Assembly (NCBI GenBank): GCA_904066235.2
Contig: CAJFCV020000002.1
Span: 6,014,001-6,078,000, forward strand
Length of the DNA stretch: 64,000 bases
Direction of reading: 5' to 3'
Origin: Bursaphelenchus xylophilus
Lineage: Eukaryota; Nematoda; Chromadorea; Rhabditida; Aphelenchoididae
The notes beneath the pieces are model-generated. The model worked only from the letters and a program-made list of their open reading frames with translations, made no database searches and had not been told where the DNA came from. The position numbers and the translations under genes are program-made. This document shows positions 1 to 12,271 of this stretch, in pieces (positions within the stretch are counted from its first letter, which is position 1; every line of letters begins with the position of its first letter).

Positions 1-3000
1 CAAGAAGTTCTCCCTGAACTCCTCTCTCTGGCGTTGTTCCTCTTCCAACTGAGCTTGCAATTCCTGAACTTGGGAGATCAGCTTCTTTAGACTCTTTTGG
101 GCTTCTAGGTTTTGTTTGTTGGCAACATCCAGAGCAAGTTCGCGTTCATGGATATCTGTTTCCAACTTCTTCTTGGCTTGCAATAGTTGATTTTTACCCT
201 TTGATTCTGTTTCCAGTGAAGTTTGAATAGATTCCATGGCACGTTGGTGGTTTTTCAGAGTATTCTCAAAGTCCTCTTCTTTTTCTTGAATTCTTCTGTC
301 GATTTCAGCTCTGATCTGTGAGACCTCAGTTTGTAACCTTAGGACCTTGCTCTCTTCCACTTCCAAGGCACTTTCAGTTTCGTCCAAGTTGTGTTGGATC
401 TCCTCTTTCTCCATCTCATAGAGCCTGACCTTCTTTCCAACATCGTGCGCTTGCCTGTTAGACGCTCCAATTTGTTCGTTGAGGTCCTTGATTTCATTGT
501 TGAGGTTCTTGTTTTCTCGTCTCAAGTCATCAACTTGTTCAGTAAGGGACGTAGAAGCGGTTTGAAGGCTGTACACGTCAGCTGCGCTTCTTCTGGCCTC
601 TTGCTGAGCTCGTTCAGTTTCTTGGGCGAGCTCGTCGCATTGGCGTCTCCAATCCTCGATGATTCTGTCGAAGGAAAGTTGTTTCTTCTCGAGTTGAGCG
701 ATCAGACCACGGTTTCTTTCCATGTCAGATCGGGCATCTTCAGCTTCTTGAATCTAAACAAAAAAAATGTGAAGAAATATCTTAGCCAGCATTTTACAAC
801 TTACCAGACGTGAGTTGGCCTTTTCAATAGTAATGATTTTGTTGTTGACGTCTTGCAGAGTGTCTTGGACTTCGAGTTTCTTGTTACCCCGTCGTCTACG
901 GTCTTCTTCCATCTCATCAGCAGCTATCAATCCTTCACCTTCAAACTTTGCCTTCCATTGCTGTGATTCGGCCTTGGCTTTGCTCAACTGTCTCAAGAGT
1001 TCTTCTTTCTGTTGAGCCTCATCTTCGATGCAGTCGTGAATATGTTCAATTTCGTGCTCAAGGTTCTTTACGGTGGCACTTAGGGCCTGGCGTTCTTGGT
1101 GTTCTTCATCCACAGTTCTTTTGGCATCTTCTAGTTGGGCTAAACATTGGGCCTTTCGTTTGCTCAAGGCGGTCAGTTGTGTATCGTAATCCTCAATTTG
1201 TTGCTCCATATCGGCATTCTCTGCTTGGAGACGAGATCTTGTTGCGGTGTAATCCTAAAATTTAGGCCTAGGGGTTTTTTTTTCATCCTACCTGAATAAG
1301 CCTATGCTGCTCATCACATCGACTTTGAAGTTCAGCGACCTGTCCTTCGTACATCTTAGCCAGTCTTTCTTGTTCCGACTTGTTCTTGGTCTCTTCATTA
1401 ACTTGAGATGTGACATCGTCGAGTTGTCTGCGCACCGCATCCTTGTCCTTATCGATCTTAGCCTTTGAATTCTGCATATTCTCCAGACGTTCGCTGAGAT
1501 TGGATATGTCGTCAGCGTTCTTCTTTCTCATTAATGCCAGTTGGGCTTCATGATTTTGGTTTGCCTGTTCCAATTCTTGTCTCAAACGAATAAGCTCGAG
1601 CTCTTTCTTCTTGTTCAGTTCGATTTGAGCTGTTGTTTTTCCGTTTTCATCGTCTAAGGAATCGTTTATGTCTTCCAACATCATCTGAATGGCGCCTTTG
1701 CTCTTGTCACTCTTGGCGCGGTGATGACGCTCAGAGTCCAATTCCTCTTCCAACTCGATGATCTTTGCTGCTTGGTCTTTTAGTTGACGGTTCAATCTGG
1801 CTACTTGTCCCTGTTCGTCATCTAATTTTTGGTTGAGTTCACGGAGCTCTTCCTCGGTCGTTTGAAGTTTACTCTCGATCTCGGCCTTTCTTCTGCTTAT
1901 TTCATCGATTGTTTCTTCAGTCGCGGCCAATTCATTCTCAGCCTTCTTGCGTCCCTTGTCCAAGTCCATGCGATGTCTACGTTCTCGCTCCAAGGTGTCT
2001 TCTATGTCTTCAATACTTCTTTCAATCTTCACCTTGCTTCGGTTTGACTGACTGTTCTTTTCTTCCTCTGCTTGAAGAGTTTCAGCCATGGCACGGTTCT
2101 CTTCTTCATTTCTTTTCTTTTCTCTATTAATTGCCGCTATTGCTTCATCCTGCTTGGCCATGGCTTCGTGAAGGGCCTTTATTTTCTCTTCGCGTTCATG
2201 CTTCTCTTCCTCGATCTTCTGTTGACTAGCCTCCAAACTGGCGATCTGCTCATTCATATTTTGCTTGTCTTTCTCTACTCTTTTAACTTGACGCTGGATC
2301 TCTTCAGTTCTGGCTTCTTGATCTGCCAAACGATCTTTCAAGTCGTTAGCTGCACGTTCTAATTCCGCCTTAGCTGCGGACAATGAACTGATCTTGTCTT
2401 CGATAGCGGCTCCACCACTTTTTGATAGTTCCATCTCTTCCAAGAGCTTGGCTCTTTCTTCAGCGAACTTCTTATGTTCAGCTTCAACCTTTTTCCGGGC
2501 TTCTTCCTCAGCCTTCAGCTTTTCTGCCATAGCAGCCAATTCTTTTTGGGCCTTTTCCATTTCCTCTGCAATCTTGTTGCCCTTTAACATCGGGCGGACA
2601 AAGCCATAGACTTTGTACCATTCCCAGCTTCTAAGGACAGACCAAGATCTAATGTTCTTTTGAAGGACCAAGTATGCATCAGCTTGATGTTTGCGCTTCC
2701 CATATTCAACCTGAAACCGAAAATTGAAAAGGTAAAAATTTATAGTTAACTGAATTGATTGAACTCACCAATGCAAAATAGGCTCTACAGTAGGCTTGAA
2801 TGCCAGAGATAAGTTCATTCATTCGTTCGTCACGGATATCTTCCATCTTAGCTAAGATACCAGCCTTGAAGAAGACCTTAGTGTGCCCAACCCTGAATTC
2901 ATCAGCTTCCATCTTCTTCAAACTAACTAGTTTCTGGAGGATCGCATTTGCTGATTCTTTAGGTTCTTTATGTTCTCGGGCTTCCTTTCCGGCGAGAACC

Positions 3001-5432
3001 GAGTATCGAAGACAGAAGTCAACATGGGAAGACCTGTTGGGGAAGCCTTTACGGCAAATACGGATACCCTCCAACACCCCGTTACAGGTCAATTGGTTGA
3101 GGACAAGAGATGCATCAATCACACCTGATTGTTTCTTTTCATTGGGGATGATGCAACGGATGAAATGGGGATGAGTAGTGTGCAGCATTGTCATCAGCTT
3201 GTTCAGAGATTCCCTGTACATCATGGAGACAGTCATGAAAGATCCAGATTTTCCCTTCTTTTTTCCACCGGACTTCTGCGCAACAACGGCTTCTTCTTGG
3301 GTTTGATAGTCAGACCAGATTGTGTTCAAGAGTTTTCGTTCTTTGGAGCTTTTAAATACGGCCACCATAGTATCATTCAAAGGATCTTTGTTCTTCTCCA
3401 ACCAGTTTGACACGTTGTATCTTACAGTGCCTGCATAATGGCGCATGGCAAAATGAGCTTCAGCTTGTTTTCCCTTTGGCGGCTTCGGCTTCTCGAAGTT
3501 GGGATGTTTTCCAAGATGTTGCTCTAGCAATTTTTGCGCCAACGTTTGGTCGCTGGCTTTGGGGACAATACACTCTTCATCCAACATGGAGATGATACCC
3601 ATGGGCTAAAATTAAATTTAACCTGGTTCTTTGACTATCCTACCTTTTCAATCAGTTCGATACAAGCTTGCAAGTCAAGACCGAAATCGATGAAGGTCCA
3701 TTGGATACCTTCACGGGCGTACTCTTCCTGCTCGAGGACAAACATGTGGTGATTGAAGAACTGTTGCAACTTTTCGTTTACGAAGTTGATCCACAGTTGT
3801 TCAAAACTGTTGAAATCAAAGATCTCGAAACCGGCGATATCCAATACACCGATGAAGTAATCACGGGATAGGCCTTTCTGGTCAAGAGTCATGTTACATT
3901 TGGTAACTAGCCAATGGAATACACGGGCGTAAAGACCCTTGACCATAGCACCAATCGACCAGTTGACTTGTTCTACAGACTGGCCCTTGGCCACCCACTC
4001 TGTGCCGACTCTGACTCTGGGTTTGATCATAGCATTCAACATTTCATCCGGATTAACTCCGAACATCTCGGCGGCGTATCCGGCTTCTTCGGTCTCATCT
4101 ACTTCAGCTTGTTCTTCACGTGGGCGTTGTTTGAACTTCATGTTACCCATATGCATGATACCAGACATCAATTTGTAGCAGTCCAACTTCTCTTCCGCGT
4201 TAAAGTTGAGGACATCAAAAGCTTCGTCGGTCAAAGCAAACTCTTCCGTATCGTTCATTCCATCGATGGTTAACTCAGCTTGGGCAACAAACCAATATTC
4301 TGGGAGAGGCTTCGTAAATTTCAAAATATCTTTGAGCTCAGGTTTATGATCGGAGAAGATTTGGTAGAAGATGTGATAACAACGTTCTCCTGGGGCTTGA
4401 CGAATGACACGAGACTTCTCAAGAAGGTCTAAACAACTCAGGTTAGAACAAAGACGCTTCGTTTGAGGAGTAGAAAGAAGAATGCTTACAATGTTCGATG
4501 TCACAAGAGGCCACTCTTCCGACTTTGTTGAAGTGAATTCGGATGAATTTACCGAAACGGGAAGAGTTGTTGTTTCGGACCGTCTTGGCGTTACCGAAGG
4601 CTTCCAACACAGGGTTGGTCTGGACGATCTGATCCTCCAGAGTGACCTTCTTTCCTCCGTCATCAGCTTTGGGGGCAATACCCAAGGCTTCAGCTTGAGC
4701 GGCACCCACAGAAGCGAAGTAAGAGATTACCTTCTTGGTATTCTCGGTCTTTCCTGCTCCAGATTCACCGGTAATGAGCATAGACTGGTTCTCGTGATTT
4801 TGTAACATGTTACGGTAGGCCTCATCAGAAACGGCGAACAGATGGGGAGGCATCTCATTCCTCCTTTTGCCCATGAACAGTCTGGCCATCGAGTCCGTGT
4901 AGATGGGAAGTCTTTTGTAGGGATTGATGACGACACAGAATAATCCAGAATAAGTCTGAAAGGAGTTGTATTTTTTGAACTTTTCCTTACATAGATCAAC
5001 ATTGTTGCGTAGCGTGACCTCAGGTTATGCAAAACGGAAGCATCATTCAAAAATGACAAATTGGACATGTCTTCGTTCATCTCGAATTTGGATGGATTCA
5101 TTTCTTGCAAGAGGTCCTTCTTAACTGTTCTCTGAAAGCATTTGATCAATAAAGTTTTAATAACTTACATCAGCTCCATTGACAGTAACGGTGACATTGT
5201 CCCCCTTGGTCTCTTTGACGACGGCGGCAACGTAGCCTTCCTCGGCGTCAGGAACCCAGAAATCTTTCTTGGAATCATAGGGCTTGCTTTGGAACTGAAA
5301 ATCACAAAAACGATATACGATTATAACGCTAGGATATCACTAACACAATGTTTAAGCAATTACCTCAAGCAATTTCTCTCGGGAATGGCGGAGATATTGC
5401 CATCCGGGATCTTTTTCGTACTCGTTAAGCAT
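1..5432 (-). CDS. muscle myosin heavy chain (partial, C-terminus off window)
   Basis: This is a class II myosin heavy chain, the actin-activated ATPase of the muscle thick filament. The first exon (5364-5432) encodes a start of the form [15 protein letters not shown], followed by the SH3-like N-terminal domain, the P-loop GESGAGKT (near 4760), switch and relay regions ([16 protein letters not shown] near 3830), the actin-binding region with [10 protein letters not shown] (near 3150), the converter and IQ region (near 2650-2850), and then a long heptad-repeat coiled coil from about 2580 down to base 1. The loop 2 segment is lysine and glycine rich ([11 protein letters not shown]). Introns are short, for example about 38 bases near 3604-3642. 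The ATG at 5432 is the first methionine in frame with the conserved N-terminus. The rod is open at base 1, so the tail end lies outside. The family is certain. Which nematode paralogue (body wall or pharyngeal) cannot be decided here. Confidence 0.97.
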
Positions 5433-5783
5433 TTGGCGGTGGTAACGAGTAAAAGCGCGACAACAAACGGCCTCCGACCGTGCTGACTGTGATCAGTCTT
5501 GAGAGAGATCCTTTCTCCAAAACACAAAAGCGTCAAATCCTTGGCCCGTTTCCTGGGATCAACCGAGAGAAGTGGGCGTCAGGAATGCGCGACTTTCACT
5601 TATCCATCCACCTATCTCTCGAGACCATGGATGCAATTAGCACGGCCAGAGAGAAAGTTAAACAAGCAAATGCAAACAAAACTTGAAATTCAGAGATAAA
5701 ACAAAGCTGGAAGTCTTTTTATCATGGTGCTATCACAGGCGAGAAACAATATATATCAATAAGTTATGTCATCTTATATAAAT
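5433..5783. other. gap between myosin 5' end and TVP23 3' end
   Basis: These 351 bases lie upstream of the myosin start and downstream of the TVP23 stop, both genes being on the minus strand. They should hold the myosin promoter and the TVP23 3' UTR. The small open frames on the plus strand here show no family features. I see no repeat or RNA gene. Confidence 0.5.
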
Positions 5784-6541
5784 TCAGATGGTTGTCGTGC
5801 TAGGCTGGGCGGCCGGCTGGGATTGTCTGCTCAAGAACTGAAGACATCATATTAACCATGGTCCGAAAACTCTCGTAATACAAAATAAACAAACGTAAAC
5901 GAACTTAAAATAAATCTTACCGAGAAAAAAGCCATCTTAGTGAAATAATTGGTCATTTCAGTAGTGTTATTCCATTTACATCGCAAATATCCATACAAAT
6001 TGGCCAAATTCATTGAACATCCGAGAACAGCGACCACCATCCACTCGAATTTCAATGTCATGAATGCAGTGAAGACAAAGAGAATCCACAAAGCGGGACC
6101 GGCCACCAAGCTCATCCAGAAAATGTATCTTTCACTTGGATCAAAACGACTTGGATCCTTCGCCGATTCGAACCTCCAGTGATTTTTTCCCTCGGCATCC
6201 ACGAAATTCCACCATCTAAGTCCAACCAGTAAACGACCGGATATATTTTTAACAGTCCAAAAATCGGCGGAAAGAAGAAGTAACTAAAAAAACTTCTCTT
6301 TTTAGCATCAAGCACTTACAAGGATCAAAAATTGGACAATAAAAGAGCTCGAGAAGAAATTGGCGAAGAAATAAAATAACAACGCTGCTCCTCTGAATCC
6401 CACATGGGCAAGGACCACCATAGGATGTCTAAATATGGAATATTAACCGTTAGAAGAACGTTCGACATACCTAAGAGCTCTAAACCCTGAAATCGGGGGT
6501 TGTGCACCAAAAGCAACATTTCCATCAAAATGTTGCGCCAT
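5784..6541 (-). CDS. TVP23 family Golgi membrane protein
   Basis: TVP23 (FAM18) proteins are small multi-pass proteins of the late Golgi linked to vesicle traffic. Four exons join in frame: 6471-6541, 6320-6428, 5921-6283 and 5784-5837, giving 198 residues, close to the usual size of about 200. The family signatures are present in order: HPMVVLAHVGFRGAALLF, then SADFWTVKNISGR, then LLVGLRWWNFVDAEG and HWRFES, then WMSLVAGPALWILFVF, and NLYGYLRC. Four hydrophobic segments can be seen. The start at 6541 is the only ATG before the conserved first membrane segment. It lies 111 bases behind the stop of NRDE-2 on the same strand, which suggests the downstream position in an operon. A splice-acceptor-like sequence (TATTATCTTAG) sits just upstream of the ATG. 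Confidence 0.94.
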
Positions 6542-6652
6542 ACCTAAAGCTAAGATAATAAAAATAAATACCGAAAATGATATAATTGGTGCCAATACCA
6601 GGGAAATCATAGGTACTAAAGAACAAATATAACTCTTTTATAATCATAACAA
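6542..6652 (-). promoter_or_regulatory. candidate operon intercistronic gap, NRDE-2 to TVP23
   Basis: This 111-base stretch separates the NRDE-2 stop from the TVP23 ATG on the minus strand. Read on the minus strand it is T-rich and ends in TTATTATCTTAG followed within about 9 bases by the ATG, as expected for a trans-splice acceptor. The spacing is typical of nematode operons. The trans-splicing itself is inferred. Confidence 0.5.
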
Positions 6653-9600
6653 CTAAATGACAAGTCTAGAGGCTTGTTGCCTCAAAATCCTGGCTTCCTC
6701 GGGAAGAGTCATTATATATAATCCGTAATTATCAGCAAAATATTTGATGTCATCTATCATACGTTCGAGAACAAAGGGACTTTTGGATTCTTCCATCATT
6801 AGACTCTTCGAGTATGGACAATCTCTCATTGCAACTGGATACATCTAAAAATAATAACAATATGAATTTGCCTCCAACTTACTGATTCAAATTTGAAAGT
6901 CTTATTATTTTCATGTTGATAATTCAAGAAGAACTTCCACATAAAGGAATCGGGAACACCGCGTTTGGACAGAAAACTGATGGATTCATCGAAGAACTTC
7001 CTAAACCAAGTGTCCAGACCATCCACAACTACTTCATCATCGTTCTCCTTTGCTTTCTGAAGTCGTCTGTAGACCGCCGCGATTCTGCACAACAATCTGG
7101 CATTTCTTTTTAAGTCATCTAAAAATAAAAATCCCTTACCAAGGAGATCTACTTACTTTTTTCGTTAAGTTTAATCAAACTCAATTCATGGCAACTCTTG
7201 ACGGAATAGACGTTCGTAAGATGTCTGTAGACGTTCACCTGATCTGGATATCTGTCGAAGGCTTCATCCACCCATTTCGAATATTCCTTGAAGTCAAATA
7301 AGTGATGTTCAGCAAGTTCAAATGCAAAATCAAGACGAATCTGAATTCTATTCCTAGATTTTTCTACAAATCCATTAACATTATCATTAGTGAAGGCGGA
7401 GACGCCAGTACACTCGAACATAAAGACGGAGAACAGCTCAAAAACAATGTCCTGCGTACTGTTGATCGATTTGGCGTCGTCTCCGACTGGCTCTTCAAGA
7501 GTTGAAAATGTTTGGAATTGATCTTGCCAGAAATCCCTGGCCGTTTTGATGTCCTCATCCGAAATTAACGCATTCTTAAATATAGCGGTGAATAACTTTG
7601 ACTTACTACATCGAGGAAGTTTTTGATCTTGTCCACAACCAGGAATGTCAACAACCTGAGCCGATTGATGACAAATTTTCCTTTTCTGGAGTGCTTTGAT
7701 GGCAACTTTTGGCACAAACGGAAGGCCGCCTCCAATACAATCTGCCGCTGAACATTGGCCGGCAAATTAAAAGGATTCTGATTCAGGTAGGTCAAATAAC
7801 TGGTGACCACTCTTTGACGAGCCGTCTTCTTCTCGCCTACACAATAATCATCTGTATTGACACCGGTAAATGTACTTCGTAACCCAGCAAAAGTTGCGAG
7901 ACTATCCAGAATGGAGAAGAAGGCCAGGTGAGATGCGATTTGAGGTCCCTTGGGTAGACTCTTATGCAATGAATTAATCTCCTTTAGACTCTCGGATGGC
8001 GTAGATCCAGAAAGCCGTAGATTTATCGTAACCGTCTTGACCAGAGCTTGCAAACATCTTCCGGAATCTATGACTGGCGAGTTAACAAGTAATTTTAGAA
8101 GGTTACATTGAAACTGAGGAAATCCTTTGATCGGAATTAATGACGAAGACGAGTATTCAGGACAGAGAACGCGGAAAACATTCTGATGACCGTCGTCTTC
8201 TTTCATAGGATCCACGATCCCGATTGTCCTGAGCAATGAGAACACTAGCTCCTCTACGTTTACGTTCTCCCCAAGATCCAACAGATTGGCGCCGAAGTCT
8301 GACAACCCAACGTAGCGAGTTTCATACTATAATACACAAATATACAGGTTGGGGCAGTTTGAGGTGCGATTTGAATCGGTTATAAAGTCTTTATTTTTTG
8401 GGCCAACTGTTAAGATTCCTTTTCCTCAGAATCTTCCGTTTGAAACTACCTATTACACAATTTAACAACAAGCATAAAACTTCTTTTAGTTAACTTTTTT
8501 TGGTCGTTGTCTGACTGAAAATGGGATGCAACGCGTTGCAACGTTGAACAAAAAGCTCGAACTGTCGTTTAATATGGCTGTGGATGCTCAAGTTCAAGCC
8601 CTTTCACGTTTTTACATTTTTGAATTTTTCATTATAGAGGGAGGGAGTTATGAACGCTTGAAAATGATTTTTTTAACCAAATTCTTGGCCATTAAATTTC
8701 AAAAATTTTCGAATTTCCTTTATTTTTTGGCAAATTTCACCTTTTCTGGGGCTTTAGCATTGCCTCAAGCTTGCGGATTCTAAAATATATCCCCCTCCGG
8801 TTTTACTCCTCGAGGGGATTTTTTCGATTTCCTGATTCCAGCCAATTCTACGCAAAATTGTAAGCCTTCTGGGCCCGGTTTGCCACATATCTTCGATCGT
8901 TCCCGAGATACAGGCGACTTTCGACATGTTTTGATTTTCACTATGAAGACGACGGAATTATTGCGTTCATATAACAAACAAAACGGAAGGCTCTTAGAAT
9001 CCAGGAAAAAAGAATCTTTACATTTGGCCGAAAATAAAGAATTTAAAGCCAATTCAAATCGAGCCAAAAAAATAATAAAAACTAAAAAGTGAAAATTACC
9101 CACCCCGTAATCCTCGCCCATTTTAGGTTGTCTCAGAGGTCTCCATGAAATATTTATCCTTATCTGCTCTAATTGATTCCAAAAGATACACTCATTCCAG
9201 GTAGATCCGTAAACCGGTGAGATTAAACTCCTCTCAGCCGCTGATTGTTCTTCATATTCCATCAAAATATTCTGTTTCTCTTCTTCTCTGAATACTTTCA
9301 AGTCGATCTCACTGATTCGGGTATTCATCCATCCTAAAAAAAGTAAATACCAACAATAGAAAAGAGCTTACCTTTAGCCCCGTCATCTCCTATTCGAGGT
9401 GCTCCGCTCTCCCAGAATGTCAAAAACCTTTTTATCTTAACAGAATTTGTGGCATTTTTCACATCTTTTGGAGGAAAACAATAGTACTCGATGACGGCTT
9501 GGGTCATGGCCAAAGCTCGATGTAAATAGCCGGCTTCAATTAGCAATCTACACCTATTTCTTATCAATTCCACAACATAACCAGGAGTGCTGGGGAGGGC

Positions 9601-11003
9601 ACAATGAGAAACGAAGGTCCCGTTGTTAATGGCTATCATTCTGACTATGGTCTCATCGTATAACGAGATCTAAACAATTATTTCATTATATGGTATATAA
9701 AGAACTTACAACTCTGTTCAGCTGGAAACGATCGGTCAGATTGACTCGAATTGCAAATCTGGAGACTTCCGGTTGATTTGGATACGAAGATTTGAGCTGA
9801 AGGAAAACAAATTAGGATAAGGGAGGGAGCTCTTACCTTATTGTAAAACTCTTTAACTTTCTCACTTTCCAGTTCATTAATTCTTGACATGGCGTATAAT
9901 TGTTCCATTAAAAATTCGAATTTGAAATGTCCAGGTAGATTTCTAATGGCATCTTTAATAATCTCCACTTTTCTTTCAAAATAAACAGGAGCTAAACTGT
10001 CGACGGAAACGCCTGCGCTCCTCGCAGCCTCTTCAAGTTCTTTATCCTAAAATAATAAAATTTTCAGCCGAATTTAATCGCATACCTCAAATTCCAGAAA
10101 CTCATCCCACAGTTCCTTGTTTCTCGGATTATATTTTAATTTCGATTTGAGAAGTTTTCTCCGTTCATCATACGTCAGCCCATCTATTCCAACGCTTTGG
10201 CCTTTCATGAAAATATCAAACTCCTCAGCATTCATTCCAGTATAAAAGCTCTCCAGATTGGATTCCTAAACAAAAAGTTCTATATAAAGAAAATAAACGC
10301 ACCCTTTCCACATCTTCTCCAGCTGGTTCGGTGGACAACGGGATGAAAGTTTCCGACTGGTCATGCCTGATCTTCCTGAATATACGCTCTTTGGCCGGCT
10401 TTTCCAATTTTCTTGCGGTTTTTGCGTTAAAATATCGATTTTCTCGATCATAAAATTGCCCAGGATATAAATCATCAATAACAGAATTCAACTGAGTAAT
10501 AGAAATAAGTGCACGAGGGTGAACTTTCAAGCCAAACCTCTTCACATTTCGTGTAAAATTGTAATTATCTACCTAAAATTGAACAAACTGAGTACAAGTT
10601 GAGTATAACATACTTTTTCCTCTTCTGGTGACTGTGGCCTTGAACCGAAGGATGTTATAGAATCAGAGGACGATGAATGTCTTCGACTTCTCTTATGCTA
10701 AACATAAAATTTACATTAGAATTGTTTCTTCATTAAAATATTACCTTTTTGTGCTTGGACTTGCGCTTCTTCTCCTTCTTCTTCTTTGTTCTAATCACTT
10801 CTCCGGTAACTTCAACATCGCTCTAAAAAAGCTTGTAAGTTTTGTTGACGACAACTTACCCCACTTTGATCGTTCTCGCTCAACGCCTGAAGTTGTTCTT
10901 GTCGGTTTCTTTCGAGCAGCAGAAAAGAAGAATAAGAATTTGAAGTTGATGGCGTATCTGTGTCATCTAATACCGGAATACGACCTTTTGCTGAACTAAA
11001 CAT
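6653..11003 (-). CDS. nrde-2: NRDE-2 homologue
   Basis: NRDE-2 is a nuclear protein that in C. elegans carries small-RNA directed transcriptional silencing and in mammals binds the RNA helicase MTR4. The gene has about 13 exons and encodes roughly 1,000 residues. The N-terminus (from the ATG at 11003) is disordered with a lysine-rich run (KKKKEKKRKSKHKK near 10760) and an RS-like part. Family blocks follow: FYDRENRYFNAKTARK near 10430, SRINELESEKVKEFYNK near 9850, LTFWESGAPRIGDDGAKGW near 9390, and WNQLEQIRINISWRPLRQP near 9140. The last two match the most conserved NRDE2 segments (ESGxPRxGxxGAxGW and the W-x-P-x-R block). The C-terminal half is alpha-helical, of HAT-repeat type. A 775-base intron (about 8329-9104) interrupts the middle. 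The gene is the likely first cistron of an operon with TVP23. The call rests on motif memory, so a profile search would settle it. Confidence 0.85.
8329..9104 (-). other. large NRDE-2 intron
   Basis: This is by far the longest intron of the gene. The donor follows a codon run ending GEDYG near 9105 and the acceptor (TATTATAG) lies just before YETRYVG near 8328. It is AT-rich and the open frames inside (for example 8526-8783 on the plus strand) have the Phe/Lys-rich composition of non-coding DNA. I see no nested gene. Confidence 0.7.
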
Positions 11004-12271
11004 CCTTTCGTAAAATCGTGGAGCCGAATTTCAGCAAAAATGCAACTATCCGATAGCGTAATGTCAATATCGATTAAAAAATATTTCGTAAGTGAGCTTT
11101 TATATTATATTACATTTCTGTATTTTCCGTGTACTGGAGAAGCTCATGTGTCTATTTTTTCAATAATTTATCTATTTGCGCTGTAATCTTCCCCAATGTT
11201 TATTAGTTTCCGAAATTTTAAACGGGAAAAGAAAGGGCGAAGACAATTGAGAATCTTTCCAAAAAAATATTGTTGGTTTTAATGGATCACGACTCTATAA
11301 ATTCCTATTTCCGTCTTTTTATTTATGCATTTCCCATCGAATATTTTATATTTCACCTGACACAGCGCGCTACGTTCTGTACTTTGAGCAATTCTGTATC
11401 TTGGAGAGAATTTCGTTCTCTATAACATTACAATCTCAATTCAGTCGTTTGATCAAAAAAATTTTAAGAGGCAAATTCTGCGCGATTAGTTCGAAAATAT
11501 GGGGATTATATAGACCCGCAGGGCAGGTGACGATTCCTGACCAACCTGTGTATGGCAATCATGCCAAGTTTTAGATTTTAGCTTTTGTTTATAGCGCGAT
11601 CACTTGTGTCGAAGTTCCCATTGAGTTTATTGACGCCACCTACCTTTAGGCGGTATTTTAGGATGCTGTTAAGTTGCTCAATATGGTTTGTGGTCAAAAA
11701 ACCTCCCGAATCGCGCTTTTATGCTGCATGCAATATGATAAGCAAGAAGTGGCCACTTCTTGCTTACCACTAGTGGTGCCCGCCAGCAATTTGAACTGTG
11801 GTATGAGTCTACCTCCAGCAACGTGATAATTCGCGTGAAAACAGCGAAGTAGCTGGAAACTCCCCGTTGCACCTTTTGCAACACAAACATTTTACAATTT
11901 TAGTATACCGTCTTAGGGTAGGCCAAGCAAAGGGAGTTTCTTGCTCAAAAGTACAGAACGCTCTGCCCGACTTTAGAAATTTTTGTTCGTCGCGCAACAA
12001 TTTTATTTTATGAGTTTGAAGTCGATGAATTGAGTCGAATGAATGAGAGTTTGAAAATGACTCGGCCAGTCCTAGTGAATCGCATGCGATTAACAATTTC
12101 CTTATGACCGGAAATTGTTGTTGACTTGAAGAAAGTGACGCGTTCATCATTCCCCCTTTCAGAAATAAAGGGAAAGAAAGGTCGCTCTGATCGTTCTGTT
12201 GCCGCCTCACTCCTGAGGTCTTTCCGAAGTGAAAGATGTGTCATCGACGACCCTCTAAGTGGCTTTAAAGC
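11004..12271. other. divergent intergenic region, NRDE-2 and IPPK
   Basis: The region lies between two divergently transcribed genes and should hold both promoters. It contains a 28-base perfect palindrome at 11739-11766. Open frames on the minus strand near 11809-12210 overlap the start of IPPK antisense and show no domain. No RNA gene is recognisable. Confidence 0.5.
11739..11766. repeat. 28-base perfect palindrome
   Basis: The half-site TAAGCAAGAAGTGG is followed immediately by its exact reverse complement, with no spacer. It lies in non-coding DNA between divergent promoters. It could be the core of a foldback element or a protein-binding site. No longer flanking inverted repeat is visible. 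Confidence 0.85.

Noticed and set aside
2072..2362. Open frame on the plus strand within the myosin gene
   Set aside because: It is antisense to the coiled-coil rod. Heptad coding in one strand leaves long open frames rich in Phe and Leu on the other.
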